Origin: Enchytraeus crypticus
Taxonomy: Eukaryota > Annelida > Clitellata > Enchytraeida > Enchytraeidae
Reading direction: 5' to 3'
DNA: 64,000 nt
NCBI GenBank assembly: GCA_905160935.1
Contig: CAJHZI010000382.1
Span: forward strand, 144,501-208,500
A program made the translations under genes and the position numbers. Below are positions 52,001-58,920 of the stretch, piece after piece (within the stretch, counting starts at the first letter, position 1; the number at the start of each line of letters is the position of its first letter). The notes under the pieces were generated by a model. It did no database searches and was not told the origin of the DNA. It worked only from the letters and a program-made list of their open reading frames with translations.

Positions 52001-53869
52001 CGCTCAACTCTTCTTCTTCTTTTCTCTGCGCAACGTTACTTTGCGGACACCAGAGCAGTCTCTTTCCTTCTGTCTCCACTGATACCAGTCCTGGGCAAGA
52101 TCATGCACAACTACTTGCGGTTAAATGGTCACTTATTGGACAGAACTATTTGCATCATCGCGGGAGTTTGTTTGCAACATCGCGGGAATTTGTAATTGTA
52201 ATTTAACTTTTTAAACTATCCCTAACCCTAACCCCTACTCTTTACTCAAACGCTGAACGTATTACTAAGAACTAATAAAATTTAGTAAAACTTCAACGAA
52301 AAAGTGTCTTTAAAAAGTGTCTTAAAACAATATCCCGCGATGATGCAAATAGTTCTGTCCAATTAAGTGACCATCTTTGCCACAAATCGCTCAACTGCGC
52401 TTATCCTCAACACTTCATGAGCTACAATAGGGCTCGTTAGTGTCAAGTGTTTGCTTGTATCTAATTAAATATTCTGTATGCAAATGTTTATGACATTAGT
52501 TTATTAAGTCTTAATAGCGTAGTGGTAACGTCATGAAGTTTCAAATGACAGATGCTGAGGTGAATTGAACCCTGGTAGGTTCGAATCCCAGCCGCGCTGA
52601 TCTGAGGTTAGAATCTCGGGCATTCACTGGACTGGTTATACGGAAAATGGTCTAAATTGCCTAACGGTTTAAACATGTGGAATTAAAAGTGATAGATATC
52701 AACATTGTTGATCATTTCACTATAATGCGTGTTTAGTTTATAACCTTAATCAGCTAGCTAAATGTCGTATTGTTTTCTTTTCTAGTAATTTTTTCACTGC
52801 TTATTTTCAGGTTTTATTAATATTTGTTTTCTTTTTCAAGAATTTATTTTAAATTGTGGTGTATTATACTCCGAGAGCTATGGAGTAGATAATCCTTAAA
52901 TTATAAGGGAAATTAAACTAAAGCTTATTTTGGGGAAGGCAAAGGAATCGGCTCAGAAATTAATGTTATTGTTGTTTTCAAGCTAACAACTTTCCCCGTG
53001 TTGTGTCCGGGTTCTTTGAAGAATTGACCAACCGGTGACTGCACGTGTCGTAGAAGGCGACTAAAGCACTAAGATCCATACCAACGTCAGAAAGGGCATT
53101 CGATTGGTGAGCGCCTACACTCCAGAAATTGCTACAAAAATTTAAACGAATGGAAAAGTGTCAAATGGGGGATTGGCTGATGATATGATGTAGAACAGAG
53201 AGGATTTGAGACAGTCTATTCGTATCCCGACCCTGGTTAAACTGGGATTTAAAGGAAAGGATGATGATGATGATGATTCAAGCTAACAACTGCAATGTAG
53301 TGTGATAAAGACTAAATTTTGTGCCAAGATCAAATCGTGTTTTGATTAAATGCTCTTTGATGAACGTTACTATGGACAACTGAAAATTGCTAAGATGCAT
53401 ACCTTTATGATTTAATTAAGACTAATAATATTAAGATTAGTAACGAGACAGAGAGATTGAAGGTGAGAGTGGGAGATATATATATAGAGAGAGTGTTCAA
53501 CACGTTTAAAATGCCAAGCTTGTTATTCTTTATGGCATATCATTCCGTTCTTATTTGTAAAAGCTGTAAACTGGCCGAGTCCAGTTTTTGAACCCTGCAC
53601 ATACTGATCCTCAGTCGGATATCTAAGCGATACGCAGCCAGTGGCAGTGTCGATACGAATTTGGAATTTCTGTGTTTAATTTGTAATTTATTTGCTTGTA
53701 TCTCTTTCAGGGAGACATGATAACAGCAGCCAAGCTATATAAGCGAGCTTCAGAAATAAAGGACGGTGAGTCATCGTGTAATGATAAACCAGAAAGTCAC
53801 AGGAGTTTAAGTTTAGGTGGAGACCAGACCGCAACAATTCCAATAAGAGGTCTACATCCCGTTAGGTAG
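23504..53869 (+). CDS. NPHP3: Nephrocystin-3, complete 28-exon gene
   Basis: Twenty-eight exons joined by GT-AG introns in consistent phase give 3774 coding nt, 1257 aa plus stop (vertebrate protein about 1330). Order: N-myristoylation signal MGSGSS, acidic and basic leader, coiled coil (about 77-190), conserved middle region with DDW and RGPEFA, NACHT-like P-loop domain (Walker A GKPGVGKS about 459-466, Walker B LVLD about 546-549), helical linker, and TPR array (about 894-1240). Every block aligns in order with vertebrate NPHP3 as I remember it. In vertebrates NPHP3 is a ciliary protein of the inversin compartment, with INVS, NEK8 and ANKS6. It is myristoylated and delivered through UNC119/ARL3; loss causes nephronophthisis. 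The same role here is inferred from homology. About 45-50 residues expected between exons 7 and 8 were not found. Confidence 0.95.
24570..24632. repeat. Tandem duplication of about 29 bp in NPHP3 intron 2
   Basis: The block TTTTAGTCGGCAGAATTTAA with following AAATATAATT occurs twice in a row. Confidence 0.85.
26405..26780. repeat. Degenerate minisatellite running into the exon 5 acceptor of NPHP3
   Basis: About a dozen diverged units with TTATTGATTGAT and TTAGATGACTG cores. The last unit supplies the acceptor GATTGATTAG and its ATGACTG continues as the first seven bases of exon 5 (26781-26787). Confidence 0.85.
26781..31441 (+). CDS. NPHP3: NPHP3 exons 5-9: middle domain
   Basis: Exons 26781-26914, 27262-27360, 28006-28085, 29970-30066 and 31271-31441 (ending phases 0, 0, 2, 0, 0). 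Exon 5 restores the conserved DDW across its junction and continues [20 protein letters not shown]. Exon 6 has MRRFEQMC. Exon 7 has [13 protein letters not shown]. Exon 8 has [20 protein letters not shown]. Exon 9 has [20 protein letters not shown] and QLGLEK. Exons 5, 7 and 8 are short and rest on splice phase plus modest similarity. One exon between 28086 and 29969 may be missing (expected phase 2 to 2), although direct joining keeps the frame. Confidence 0.85.
27470..27772 (+). mobile_element. LINE 3' fragment of the GA-tailed family
   Basis: Plus-strand copy running from a GGAGATTGGCTGGACTCA block to TATATACCGTGGACCTGCCA...CAGTGCACTAAGAGAGA. Homologous to 36883-37990 (reverse). Decayed; lies in NPHP3 intron 6. 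Confidence 0.75.
28455..28545 (+). repeat. Dispersed repeat end inside NPHP3 intron 7
   Basis: Contains GACTTCCCTAACATCCTACT...TGAGGAA...TTAAACCTTTATTA, the same 3' block as 35305-35360. An open frame across it is not a gene. Confidence 0.55.
29535..29645 (-). repeat. tRNA-like SINE fragment (family C)
   Basis: Minus-strand B-box-like GGTTCAAAGCCCAGGTCAGC, shared with 46505-46590. The A-box side is degraded. Confidence 0.5.
30095..30480 (-). mobile_element. LINE 3' fragment of the GA-tailed family
   Basis: Minus-strand copy beginning about 30 nt after the exon 8 donor of NPHP3. It contains the TAGTGCACTGCTTACTGGCA end and the ATTTCCTTCC-type block. Confidence 0.75.
30825..30995 (+). repeat. 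tRNA-derived SINE (family D)
   Basis: Head GGGCGGCCGAGCAGATAGCG followed 40 nt later by a B box, CGGTTTGATTCCCAG. One clear copy in the window, with a possible relative at 39120. Lies in NPHP3 intron 8, downstream of a short CT tract. Confidence 0.6.
31078..31147. repeat. (TA)n microsatellite
   Basis: Uninterrupted TA run of about 35 units in NPHP3 intron 8, about 120 bp before the exon 9 acceptor. Confidence 0.95.
31449..31530. repeat. Inverted repeat next to the exon 9 donor of NPHP3
   Basis: The left arm AAAATCTGACTGGTTGAGT starts 8 nt after the donor at 31442. Its exact reverse complement ends at 31530, and a third partial copy lies between. Confidence 0.85.
31531..31625 (-). repeat. 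Dispersed repeat, partly duplicated
   Basis: Tail unit (TCAA)n followed twice by TAAGAATTTAACGTC, then CCTCGCCATAAGACAATGTC. Reverse orientation of the block at 54888-54945. Confidence 0.65.
31890..31990 (+). repeat. Dispersed repeat, uninterrupted copy
   Basis: Reads ACGATTAGAGTTCTACTGTT ... GACAACATAAAGCACTGCGA ... GGTCCATAAACGATGCGAGC. It is the uninterrupted counterpart of the copy split by the MITE at 13610-14146. Confidence 0.7.
32040..32555. repeat. Minisatellite upstream of NPHP3 exon 10
   Basis: About 14 copies of a unit near 37 bp with cores CTGATGTTGTTGTTAT and TCTCTATTTATTGAT. The array ends within about 10 nt of the exon 10 acceptor (TTAATGCAG, ending at 32564). Confidence 0.9.
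32565..39851 (+). CDS. NPHP3: NPHP3 exons 10-16: NACHT-like ATPase domain
   Basis: Exons 32565-32668, 33662-33776, 34441-34575, 35475-35572, 36666-36851, 38474-38612 and 39687-39851. Exon 10 holds Walker A ([17 protein letters not shown], the Trp codon split by the intron). Exon 11 has [13 protein letters not shown]. Exon 12 has FPKWLEKVS and Walker B ([12 protein letters not shown]). Exon 13 has [19 protein letters not shown]. Exon 14 has [12 protein letters not shown]. Exons 15-16 form the winged-helix-like part ([20 protein letters not shown]). Key P-loop Lys/Ser and the Walker B Asp are present, so nucleotide binding is likely kept. The intron after exon 14 carries a LINE, that after exon 12 a TTA array. 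Confidence 0.93.
32870..33370. repeat. Dispersed repeat with internal inverted copies
   Basis: Several blocks with ATTAGAGCTCAATTAGTGCTAA and a CGAAGCTCACTCCG-like core. The last 90 bp (33275-33365) is an inverted repeat around ATGCCGAAATTAGAGCTCA. The same family occurs at 62040-62480. No coding sequence; probably a nonautonomous element. Confidence 0.65.
33445..33602. repeat. CT-rich and TA microsatellite in NPHP3 intron 10
   Basis: Interrupted (CT)n to 33584 and then (AT)n, about 60 bp before the exon 11 acceptor at 33661. Confidence 0.95.
34311..34362 (-). repeat. GAT-tailed dispersed repeat, 3' stub
   Basis: Only the tail and the adjacent ATCCCAGTTTAGCTAGGGTC block remain. Lies in NPHP3 intron 11. 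Confidence 0.65.
34968..35093. repeat. Left direct repeat flanking NPHP3 exon 13
   Basis: About 125 bp from AATAATAAATATGTATTTTG to ATATCTGTTCATTAGG. It is nearly identical (I see about two differences) to 35582-35707. Confidence 0.9.
35345..35455. repeat. (TTA)n microsatellite before NPHP3 exon 13
   Basis: Trinucleotide array ending about 20 bp before the exon 13 acceptor at 35474. Confidence 0.95.
35582..35707. repeat. Right direct repeat flanking NPHP3 exon 13
   Basis: Begins about 10 nt after the exon 13 donor (35573). Copy of 34968-35093 in the same orientation, 614 bp apart. Confidence 0.9.
35712..35847 (-). repeat. tRNA-derived SINE, family A
   Basis: Minus-strand head GGAGACAGTGGCGAAATCGG, degraded B box (GTTCAAATCC), and GTTACC-type tail. 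Directly follows the right direct repeat. Confidence 0.75.
36555..36640. repeat. (AAT)n microsatellite before NPHP3 exon 14
   Basis: Trinucleotide array ending about 25 bp before the exon 14 acceptor at 36665. Confidence 0.95.
36883..37990 (-). mobile_element. LINE of the GA-tailed family, longest copy
   Basis: Minus strand, 5'-truncated, about 1.1 kb. In reading order: [16 protein letters not shown] (RT palm region, with an Ala-Ser change from the usual AFD), [14 protein letters not shown], then [40 protein letters not shown], and the C-terminal [18 protein letters not shown], then [14 protein letters not shown]. The blocks sit in different frames, so it is dead. Inserted in NPHP3 intron 14 against the gene's direction. 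Confidence 0.85.
39118..39276 (+). repeat. tRNA-derived SINE (possible family D relative)
   Basis: A head near GTAGCCAAGTTTGTAGCACC, a strong B box (GGGTTCGAAATCC) and a tail AACAGACTTAAACTTAGCGG. The last 50 bp recur as a direct repeat at 39597-39652. In NPHP3 intron 15. Confidence 0.65.
39343..39540 (+). mobile_element. Short LINE-like fragment with 2A-like GDIALNP motif
   Basis: A frame reads [16 protein letters not shown] at about 39343-39390. This resembles the 2A-like start (GDIxxNPGP) known from some invertebrate LINE proteins, although the final GP is QL here. It is GC-richer than its surroundings. A different frame further on (to 39531) stays open and reads [20 protein letters not shown]. 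It lies between direct repeats (39217-39276 and 39597-39652). I do not treat it as an NPHP3 exon because vertebrate NPHP3 has no insertion here and exons 15 and 16 join in phase. Confidence 0.35.
40496..44657 (+). CDS. NPHP3: NPHP3 exons 17-20: helical linker between ATPase and TPR parts
   Basis: Exons 40496-40602, 42276-42398, 43023-43123 and 44563-44657 (ending phases 2, 2, 1, 0). Exon 18 carries [17 protein letters not shown], matching the vertebrate RSADELPW segment. Exon 19 reads [19 protein letters not shown], matching GHFAELLSYWQFVG. Exon 20 has [20 protein letters not shown]. Exon 18 begins directly after a 27-bp-unit minisatellite. Exon 19 begins at the last of three tandem copies of its acceptor. 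Confidence 0.92.
41104..41360 (-). repeat. GAT-tailed dispersed repeat
   Basis: Nearly full copy on the minus strand: (ATC)n, then ATCTCAGTTTAACTAGGGTC, CCTTTTCTGACGTTGG, GGACACGTGCAGTCACCG and AACTCGGACATAAC. In NPHP3 intron 17. Confidence 0.8.
41976..42275. repeat. 27-bp minisatellite ending at the exon 18 acceptor of NPHP3
   Basis: About 11 copies of a 27-bp unit (GTATTGTCTGGTCTG then TATTGTAACGAT). Period 27 keeps frames open on both strands, producing false ORFs. The last unit ends AACGAT and is followed at once by AG|ATAC, the exon 18 acceptor. Confidence 0.95.
42899..43057. repeat. Triplicated acceptor and exon 19 start
   Basis: Three tandem copies of about 55-58 bp. Each has TGTCACAG followed by GGGTCATTACTCTGAGTTG-type sequence. 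Only the third (acceptor at 43022) continues into full exon 19. Confidence 0.92.
43486..43690 (-). repeat. GAT-tailed dispersed repeat
   Basis: Diverged minus-strand copy with ATCCCAGTTTAACTAGGGTT and CCCCTTCTGACAGTGGTTTT blocks, in NPHP3 intron 19. Confidence 0.7.
43798..44002 (-). mobile_element. LINE 3' fragment of the GA-tailed family
   Basis: The minus strand encodes [20 protein letters not shown]...[20 protein letters not shown], then TGCAGTGCACCAAGAGAGA. In NPHP3 intron 19. Confidence 0.8.
44726..44999 (+). repeat. GAT-tailed dispersed repeat, near full length
   Basis: Begins CCCCGTGTTGTGTCCGGGTT and ends GGATTCAAGGGAAG(ATG)n. In NPHP3 intron 20, about 70 bp after the exon 20 donor. 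Confidence 0.85.
45168..53869 (+). CDS. NPHP3: NPHP3 exons 21-28: TPR array and C-terminus
   Basis: Exons 45168-45409, 47161-47233, 47662-47789, 48463-48634, 49277-49345, 50054-50179, 51872-51997 and 53711-53869. Repeats of the kinesin-light-chain type are plain: [13 protein letters not shown]...[17 protein letters not shown]...[18 protein letters not shown]...[29 protein letters not shown]...[24 protein letters not shown]...[15 protein letters not shown], and [14 protein letters not shown]...[15 protein letters not shown]. These form a superhelix for protein binding. The last exon finishes [13 protein letters not shown] and adds a Ser-rich 34-residue tail ending LHPVR, stop at 53867-53869. 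Exon 27 begins inside a minisatellite; exon 21 is followed by one. Confidence 0.94.
45437..46265. repeat. 42-bp minisatellite, about 20 copies
   Basis: Very homogeneous units built of CTCACACCTAACTATCAA and CTCACTCAACTATCTCAC; variants CACAACTAAC cluster in the last third. The array starts within about 30 nt of the exon 21 donor (45410). Confidence 0.97.
46505..46592 (-). repeat. tRNA-derived SINE, family C
   Basis: Minus strand reads GGGGAGATATGGCGCAACTG (A-box region) and then CAGGGTTCAAAGCCCAGG (B box), a tRNA-like spacing of about 50 nt. In NPHP3 intron 21. Confidence 0.65.
47757..47990. repeat. Tandem duplication of the exon 23 3' end and donor
   Basis: 47757-47860 (the last codons of exon 23, its donor and the following intron) is repeated at 47881-47985 with about 10% divergence. 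The second copy again has GTTACCTCCAGAAT and the donor CAGTATGTTG. Confidence 0.92.
48388..48452. repeat. (TA)n microsatellite before NPHP3 exon 24
   Basis: About 32 TA units ending 10 bp before the acceptor TTCACTGCAG (48462). Confidence 0.95.
49012..49120. repeat. (ATA)n array plus family B SINE end
   Basis: The trinucleotide array 49012-49072 is followed by ACACGTTATAGTGAAATGAT...GATATCTATCACTTTTAAT, the reverse complement of the 3' end of SINE family B. In NPHP3 intron 24. Confidence 0.75.
49862..49995 (+). repeat. tRNA-derived SINE, family A, best copy
   Basis: Head GGCTGGAGCCAGTGGCGAAG, spacing, then GGGGTTCAAATCTTATGCTC and a tail TACGTTAACCTTAGC. It lies just before the exon 26 acceptor. 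Confidence 0.8.
50005..50054. repeat. Tandem duplication of the exon 26 acceptor
   Basis: AGAGTTTTTGCGCGATATGTAG is followed by a second copy AGAGTTTTTGCACGATGTGTAG. The second provides the acceptor (ending at 50053). Confidence 0.85.
50228..50362 (-). mobile_element. LINE 3' stub of the GA-tailed family
   Basis: TCTCTTAGTGCACTGCCAAC...GGTCCGTGGTATATAACGCC, the shared 3' end on the minus strand. In NPHP3 intron 26. Confidence 0.75.
50438..50670. repeat. Dispersed-repeat fragment and GA microsatellite
   Basis: CCCGAGTTGTGTCCGGGACA...GGCAACGGGAAACCGCCTC is related to the head of the GAT-tailed repeat and to 39940-39965 (GCAACGGGAAACCACCTC). It is followed by (GA)n at 50603-50660. Confidence 0.6.
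51455..51871. repeat. Minisatellite ending at the exon 27 acceptor of NPHP3
   Basis: About 28 units of 13-16 bp (TGTTATGTGACAG and TGTTATGTGACTGTAG). The last unit's TAG at 51869-51871 is the exon 27 acceptor; the exon begins TGTAAG. Confidence 0.95.
52512..52728 (+). repeat. tRNA-derived SINE, family B, best copy
   Basis: Contains an A box (TAGCGTAGTGGTA) and a perfect B box (GGTTCGAATCC), then a 140-bp body ending GATAGATATCAACATTGTTG. In NPHP3 intron 27. Confidence 0.88.
52991..53278 (+). repeat. GAT-tailed dispersed repeat, full-length reference copy
   Basis: Runs from CCCCGTGTTGTGTCCGGGTT to GGGATTTAAAGGAAAG(GAT)n, about 288 bp. In NPHP3 intron 27. Confidence 0.85.
53575..53650 (-). 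repeat. Degraded SINE family A fragment
   Basis: Contains CACATACTGATCCTCAGTCG and CCAGTGGC remnants on the minus strand, about 60 bp before the final NPHP3 acceptor. Confidence 0.5.
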
Positions 53870-54420
53870 CAGACTGTACGAGTGTTGCAATTTAAGCCTT
53901 ACATTGGAATAATATAGTACACAAGTGACAAGTTTATACTGAGAGTCAAACAGTTGCAATGGATTATAAATGATAGATTGTAATTCACTGATTTAATCCA
54001 TTTTATAATACATCTTTAAAATGTCTAAACTTACGAATTTACTTGAGATGAAAATTTACTGTCAGTTTGATCATCTTCTAATAGATTTAAATGTTATCGT
54101 CATAACGTGGTGTTAATAATTTGAAATGGTTTTTAAATACTGCATTTGTAATTTTATTGAGAATTTTATATTTTAAAATAGGATCAGCTTGCCATGTTCT
54201 TAATGCTCATTTCTTTACAATAACATTTTATGTTCAGTTCACGCTAGATTTTACTGTGAATTCTTTGTGCACGTATCATTCGAAATATCATAGTTTTAAA
54301 TTAGTTTATAATGTATTGCTTAGGTCAACAGTTCCAGATACACATGTGTTATCATCATGCTGGTTTTTTCGTGTACGCATATTTTACGTACACAATTACA
54401 CTTACATTATCAACTTCGTC
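53870..54420. other. Probable NPHP3 3' UTR
   Basis: No coding features. Nearby AATAAA motifs are at 54662-54667 (inside repeat-rich DNA) and 55720-55725 (GTGAAATAAAATTATAC, a better context). The true cleavage site cannot be chosen from sequence alone. Confidence 0.35.
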
Positions 54421-54421
54421 G

Positions 54422-54567
54422 TTATCATCATCTTCCCTTGAATCCCAGTTTAACTAGGGTCTGGATACGAGCAGACCTTTTCCATTTCTCTCTGTCCCAC
54501 ACCTTATCGTCAGTCAATCCCCTGTTTTCATATCCTTCTTAATCACCGCATCCCACGTCCGTTGTGA

Positions 54568-54615
<48 letters not shown>

Positions 54616-54620
54616 CCATC
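54422..54620 (-). repeat. GAT-tailed dispersed repeat plus CT microsatellite
   Basis: 54422-54545 carries ATCCCAGTTTAACTAGGGTC...CACACCTTATCGTCAGTCAA. It is followed by (CT)n at 54571-54611. Confidence 0.75.
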
Positions 54621-54884
54621 TCATCCCCTCAATCTCTCTTCTTTACAACCTATATACTTTTAATAAATTTTGTGCGGTTCATATTTTGAATATTACGGCA
54701 TACTGTAAATGATCTTTATAATTTATACTGTTATCATTTATACTGTTATGTGTACTGTTATTTTGACCCGCTTGCCTTTTATGTTGGACTTGCACTGTTT
54801 TGATCTCGCTTTCTCTAGTGGTCTCTGTGTACTCAGTCGTCATCGTGTGGTGCTTTGGCGCCTGTTTGCTTAGAGTCTGCAAGA

Positions 54885-54945
54885 GACGTCCCTGACATTG
54901 CCTTATGGCGAGAAACCGAACGTTAAATTCTTACTGATTGATTGA
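54885..54945 (+). repeat. Dispersed repeat, sense end with (ATTG)n tail
   Basis: GACGTCCCTGACATTGCCTT...AACGTTAAATTCTTACTGATTGATTG. The tetranucleotide tail shows the 3' end of this family. Confidence 0.65.
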
Positions 54946-54949
54946 TTTC

Positions 54950-56195
54950 ATATCTTTTCTGTTATGACTCTTTCAAGTCAGCCAAATGCGTACGTTTATG
55001 TACAGTAATTGTGTACGTAGAGTCAATCATAGTATATAGTTTTTGGCATACTCTATATCAAATCCATTAGTATTGTATTATTGAACTGTCAAAGTTGTTG
55101 AATTTGTAACGTTTATTTTTTTACTTTAGTATTATATTAAATAACGTAATTTTCTATGGATATGATTCAAATCATGACTTGTTAAGTAGAATTTTTCAAT
55201 TGTAAATTAGTATTGCTCTTGCATAGTTTAGTATAGTTGGCTGAAAATTAAGCAATTCACATTAGTGTTTTATAGAGGTAATATTTAAGGAAGCCACTGT
55301 GATGTAGTGGTATAGGGTCAGGCTCCGGATCCTGGCGTCCAAGATATATTTGTCCTAGTTGCCCAAGACTTCTCACTGGTCCCTCGTTGGTTTCAGTATG
55401 CATAGTATTAACATGCTTCTCATTTCTTCTATAGTAATTTTACACTTCACGTAGGTTTAATAGGACACCATGTTACTGTTTGTTATAATTTATGAAATTG
55501 TTAAAATTGCTGTTAAGTATTTTCTAACTAATAATGCAAAGCATTTTAAGTCACTAGTTTTGTAAATCAGTAGAAAATTGTAACTTCTACTCTCAATTTT
55601 ATGTATAGTAAACATTTACTCCTTGTTTAAGTGTAAAGCACGAATTGTCTTTCAGTTAACTTAGAAATATCATTGTGCCTATATGCTGTGTGCCTGTCTT
55701 TATTATCGTGTGATGGTGAAATAAAATTATACTTTTATGAATTAAATTTTAGTTATTTCATTTCATTACATGTGGAACTGCTGTATATTCCATATTTCCT
55801 ATCGAATTCTGGACGATCAAACGTTTTACTTAGTTTGTAAGTCCAAGGCTATACGTCATGCACGCAAGGCTTTCTATCGGACAAGTCTATCTATACGATA
55901 ACATTGAGGATCCGCATCCAACGTCAGATCTTTGTAAATAGAAATATGGAAGAAGCTGAGGCGATTACCCAAAGCCATTCTCAGTATCTATGCTAGTCAG
56001 CTCTTATGAAGCAATTAAAGATTTCATTGCTTTTATATTTTTTCTTGACCAAAACACGCAAATTTAACTCTGTTATTTGATCCTTGTGAAAAGCTGAGAT
56101 ACCGTCTTACGTTAAGCGCTAGTTCTCGTATTTTGTGCGATATTTTTACGCGCAAATCTTATTAAGTTATATTGAACACAACACGGGGATCAGTG
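54950..56195. other. Intergenic, little recognised
   Basis: AATAAA at 55720-55725. A tRNA-like stretch at about 55290-55340 (GATGTAGTGGTATAGGG, an A-box match) lacks a clear B box. Nothing else identified. Confidence 0.4.
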
Positions 56196-56418
56196 TTTTG
56201 TCCTGATCCGGGTTGCTGGAGAATAGACCAACCGTGAACTGCATGTATCGTAAAAGGCGACAAAGAACTAGGATCTAAACCAACTTCAGAAAGGGCATTC
56301 GGTTGACGAGCGGCTAGGCTCCAGAAATTGCTACAACTATTCTCAAACTGATAGTATAATTCGCACCCCGATCTTAGTTAAACTAGAATTCAATGAAAAG
56401 ATGGTAGTGATGATGATC
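56196..56418 (+). repeat. GAT-tailed dispersed repeat
   Basis: Diverged copy with CTGATCCGGGTTGCTGGAGA, CAGAAAGGGCATTCGGTTG and terminal GATGATGAT. Confidence 0.75.
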
Positions 56419-56766
56419 CTGTTAAGTTATGTTAAACTTACTTTATGTTATATTTTCACGTATAATAAGTTATATTATACTAATATTAAGCTATACTGCA
56501 CGTATATACACTTACTTTATTTTACACATAGGGCCTACATTAGACTCTGATTCTGTATATGCATTACTCTTATTGCTCTTAATGTTGGGCTATATTGCAA
56601 ATTCATTAAGCTATTTTACATTTATTTTATATTTTACACATATACCTTAAGTTATATTACTCTTACATTAAACAATATATAATCCTAACATTTATCCATG
56701 TAAAACAAAATTTAAGCTATACATAATTTTATATCCAGACCGCATTCTAGTGTCGCCAAGCTAAGT

Positions 56767-56840
56767 GGCTGGAGCCGGTGGCGATGTCGGTAAGATTTTC
56801 GACCGCGGATTAACATTAGCTTTACCTTTTTTAGCTAAAC
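56767..56840 (+). repeat. tRNA-derived SINE, family A, internally deleted
   Basis: TGGCTGGAGCCGGTGGCGAT...CGACCGCGGATTAACATTAGC. The B-box region is missing between the head and the tail. Confidence 0.7.
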
Positions 56841-57839
56841 TTTCAAATCGTACCAAAGTACTTCTGTAATAAGCTACACAGAGTAGTTTACGTCACCTGA
56901 GTAATAGTTTATTAGCATATTTTAGTTTACTAGCGTATTTTAGTTTATTAGTACAGTTTTTAAAGTTTCTTTATCAGTCTCTCTTTGGTGCATGCAAAGA
57001 TATAGAATAGATATTCTCTATTCCATTGGTGCATGTCAATATACTGATTCGTTGCGTAAGTATCTACTGTCACTTTCTCGTATCACACTCTACTAGCGAT
57101 AATTATACCAAACAGATATTCTGTAATTTGGAAACTGGAAGGTCTGAAATGATTATCACTTAGCTTCATTCAAATCGACATTAGTCAGCTCTCACGAAGC
57201 ACATACTGTCTTCAATTTGTCTTTTACAAAACTTTACGTCGTGCAAGGGACTAATATTTTATTATTTCAATTAAAGCGCTTAGTAAATGAAAAATAGATT
57301 AAAATTAATTTTTATGGAATTTCTTTTAAAACTACTAAGGATTACAGTCATCTCAACAATAGAGAACTCTACAGACGATATGACGCCAATCTGCAAATAG
57401 GTGGAAGCTAATTTCAGATAATATTTCGTACACATTTACGTGCTGAAATTTTTGTTTTAATTATAGATAAGCGAATAACGCTAACCAGACTGGCTGTTGT
57501 GTACTCAAATAGTCGGTATGTGTAGGCTATAAGCAACAGATTTCGTTTTTAGAGTAGAAGCGCATTGATTATTCTATGAACTATTATTATAGGCTACAAT
57601 ATATATGTACCTGTAGGACAATATCGTTCATGCTATGCTTAGTAATACTTATCCTTACATTGCTTATTATCTTGACTATATTCCTAATTTTACAACGTAA
57701 TTCTTTGTCCTCACTTGGATGTCGTAGGAAATTAAAGTAAATACGATAAATAAGGTTGTTGCATATAACTTCTTATTTTTAACATAGACAATGATGATGG
57801 AAGAAATAAGCCACTGAAAAAGAAATTACGCATACAGTC

Positions 57840-57840
<1 letters not shown>
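56841..57840. other. Intergenic, nothing recognised
   Basis: AT-rich with weak similarity between 55860-56030 and 57160-57300 (CAGCTCTTATGAAGCA versus CAGCTCTCACGAAGCA), perhaps an old repeat. Confidence 0.35.
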
Positions 57841-57920
<80 letters not shown>

Positions 57921-57975
57921 TTATGTATATATATATATGCATTGATATTCATGTATGGTATGTGTATGTATGTAT
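57841..57975. repeat. (TA)n and ATGT-rich microsatellite
   Basis: Long interrupted TA array to about 57920, then TATG-rich sequence. Open frames here are artefacts. Confidence 0.95.
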
Positions 57976-58199
57976 GCATGCATCACACAGAAATCAAGAC
58001 AGATCTCTGTGTGTATATTTTAAAGTATGTATCTTTCAATTATATCTAATTATATTTAATTTATATCTGTTGTATTTTTTCGTTGTAATTTTTGTATGAT
58101 GAGGTATGAAGTTACGACTAGACTGGTGTTACAAGTCTCCATGACTTCCTAAACCACTATAATTAAGTTAAGTTAAGCTACGTGTAATTTTAAAAAGCC

Positions 58200-58920
58200 T
58201 TCAGTTACAGAAGAGAACAACTAAAAAAGGTGGAAGAAACCCACGAAGATCAAGATTGCAAGAATTTTAGTGTGGACCATGCTACTGTACGGCTGTGAAA
58301 CATGGACTTCGAAAGAGCGGATGATATTGACAATTGAAGTCGCTCAAAATCTGTCTATGTAGAATAATGCAAAAGATCAAATGGAATGATGAAGTCATAC
58401 GTAAAAGTGCTAAATGGGATTGGATCGAGCAGACATTTAATAAATATGATATTGAATATAAAGAAAAGTTGGATATCTGGATTATATAGAGGGAATGGTC
58501 TACTAAAAGAGGTAGACATATGCAGTAATTGAAGGAAGAATGGAGGAAATGAAGGCTAAAGGGTTTGAGACCTGGGATGCTAGATGATTTGATAACTTAT
58601 TCGTGTGTTGATATGAAGAGAATTTGAAGGTGTCCTATCCAGTTCTCACTGCATTTACAAATAGGAAGAAAATAGCTGGATAGGATATATTCAAAGGGGG
58701 AACATCTTCTAAAAGACGTTTTATAGGGTAGAATGGAAGGAAATAGAGGTAGAGGCAGGCCGAGATTAGGAATGTTATGTGATTTAAAGATCTACTCATA
58801 TGTGGACCTGAAGAGGAAAGCGGAAGACAGAGAAGAGCGAAGGCGTTATATACCATGCCGGTAGGCAGTGCACTAGGAGAGAGAGAGAGAGAAAGAGGGA
58901 GAGAGAGAGAGGTGAAGAGA
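58200..58920 (+). mobile_element. LINE 3' part of the GA-tailed family, with GA tail
   Basis: Contains a decayed VWTMLLYGCETWT block (about 58270-58310), then two serial copies of the C-terminal block: GGAAGAATGGAGGAAATGAA at 58537 and GGTAGAATGGAAGGAAATAG at 58728, each followed by a GATTTGATAACTTATTC or GATTTAAAGATCTACTC segment. It ends TATATACCATGCCGGTAGGC-AGTGCACTAGGAGAGAGAGA. Internally duplicated and dead. Confidence 0.75.
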
